Assembly (NCBI GenBank): GCA_030599405.1
Contig: JAUVOB010000079.1
Location: forward strand, 1 to 6,771
Direction: 5' to 3'
Length of the DNA stretch: 6,771 nucleotides
DNA from: Chloroflexota bacterium
Lineage (GTDB): Bacteria > Chloroflexota > Anaerolineae > Promineifilales > Promineifilaceae
Part shown: in pieces, positions 5,910 through 6,771 of the stretch
Position numbering within the stretch: position 1 is the stretch's first letter
Layout: every line of letters starts with the position of its first letter
The notes under the pieces: generated by a model
What the model saw: only the letters and a program-made list of their open reading frames with translations
What the model was told of the DNA's origin: nothing
Databases searched by the model: none
Position numbers and translations under genes: made by a program

Positions 5910-6771
5910 ATGATAAGTGATTTACAAAACTGGCTTGCGCAAAACCCTAATGCAGCCGATTTGCTTGAGATCTTGGGCGTTCTGCTGCTGGCGGTCCTTT
6001 CCTATGTCTTTACTTACCGGCTCCTGTTGCGTGGATTGATCTACCTCGCAGGGCGCACGGAATCCGGATACGACGACATCGTTTTAGCTCGTCTGAAGCC
6101 GCGCAGGTTTTCCCTGATTGCACCGATGCTTATCCTTTACTATTTCGCCTACCTAGCTCCAGAGCCGGATGTGGAGAAGGTGATTGGTAACGCGATGCTT
6201 CTTGTCATCTTGTGGCTGCTCGTTCTCACCTTCAACAGTTTGTTGGATGCAATCAACGACATCTATGAGGCACGCAAGGAGTTTGCCGGGGTTGCCATTA
6301 AGGGCTACCTCGACCTAGTTAAGATCGTCGCCTTCATTGTAGGCTTTATCCTGAGCTTCTCGCTATTTACAGGGGAATCACCGATCGCGCTTCTTGCTGG
6401 ATTAGGCGCCATTACAGCGGTTCTGTTGTTGATCTTTCGCGATACGATTCTGTCCTTGGTCGCCAGCGTCCAGATATCGTCCAACGACCTGATCCATGAG
6501 GGGGATTGGATTGAGGTACCTGATTACGAAGCCGATGGCGAGGTCATTGACATTAGCTTACACCAAATAAAGATTCAAAATTGGGATAAGACGATCTCGA
6601 TTGTACCTACCCATAAAGTGCTTGAGGTCGCCTACAAGAACTGGCGTGGTATGAGTGAAAGTGGAGGTCGGCGAATAAAGCGAGCAATCCACATTGATAT
6701 GACTAGTATCGGCTTCTGCGATGAGGTCACTCTCGAGAGATTCAGACAAATCAACCTTGTAAAAGATTTCC
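5910..6771 (+). CDS. YbdG/MscM-type mechanosensitive ion channel, 3' end outside the window
   Basis: The frame opens at ATG 5910, after GAAGGA (5899-5904), and stays open to the right edge, giving 287 residues of a protein that in E. coli YbdG has about 415. Five hydrophobic segments appear at roughly 18-38, 67-83, 94-112, 134-154 and 158-185. The last is the Gly/Ala-rich pore helix of the MscS superfamily (LLAGLGAITAVLLLIFRDT), leading into the beta domain with EGDWIEVPDYEADGEVIDI (197-215) and QNWDKTISIVPTHK (223-236). YNW-like and SGGRRIKR motifs (KNWRGMSESGGRRIKRA, 243-259) are typical of the YbdG branch and not of small MscS. Such channels open under membrane tension and release solutes on hypo-osmotic shock, YbdG with a small conductance. 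It lies in the cytoplasmic membrane. The missing part should be the rest of the cytoplasmic domain. It appears to be a single-gene unit. Confidence 0.93.
   Translation, partial: MISDLQNWLAQNPNAADLLEILGVLLLAVLSYVFTYRLLLRGLIYLAGRTESGYDDIVLARLKPRRFSLIAPMLILYYFAYLAPEPDVEKVIGNAMLLVILWLLVLTFNSLLDAINDIYEARKEFAGVAIKGYLDLVKIVAFIVGFILSFSLFTGESPIALLAGLGAITAVLLLIFRDTILSLVASVQISSNDLIHEGDWIEVPDYEADGEVIDISLHQIKIQNWDKTISIVPTHKVLEVAYKNWRGMSESGGRRIKRAIHIDMTSIGFCDEVTLERFRQINLVKDF

Overview
The window holds six protein-coding genes, two of them cut off by the window edges or possibly so. Base composition is balanced and Shine-Dalgarno sites are strong (one is a full AAGGAGGT). GTG and TTG starts are used. The mix of genes and the look of the uncharacterised proteins suggest a free-living, probably environmental bacterium. 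I lean towards Chloroflexota, but this rests on general resemblance of protein style and not on a marker gene.

Layout, left to right. A small plus-strand gene of unknown function (2-244, possibly missing its 5' end) converges on a minus-strand rhodanese-domain lipoprotein (435-878). A 538-bp non-coding stretch follows (879-1416), carrying a 15-bp palindrome and a 12-bp direct repeat. Next come two plus-strand genes that look co-transcribed: a fumarylacetoacetate-hydrolase-family enzyme (1417-2289) and a 302-residue protein of an uncharacterised conserved type (2302-3210). They share a reading frame and are separated by one TAG and four sense codons. A consensus extended -10 promoter at 3252-3260 and a leader of about 150 nt precede a pentapeptide-repeat protein (3420-3869). 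This gene converges on a long minus-strand gene (3996-5327) with its own consensus -35 promoter. Its protein carries a GS-x11-DFD motif like that of polymerase-beta-type nucleotidyltransferases. A second long non-coding stretch (5328-5909) then leads to a YbdG/MscM-type mechanosensitive channel (from 5910) that runs off the right edge.

The genes do not form one obvious pathway. The FAH enzyme and its downstream partner are the only likely operon. The others look like single-gene units with their own promoters or terminators. I see no transposase, integrase, CRISPR array, tRNA or rRNA. The most novel items are the two uncharacterised proteins (302 and 443 residues) and the possible RNA switch in the leader of the pentapeptide-repeat gene. 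No clear multi-gene system is visible.
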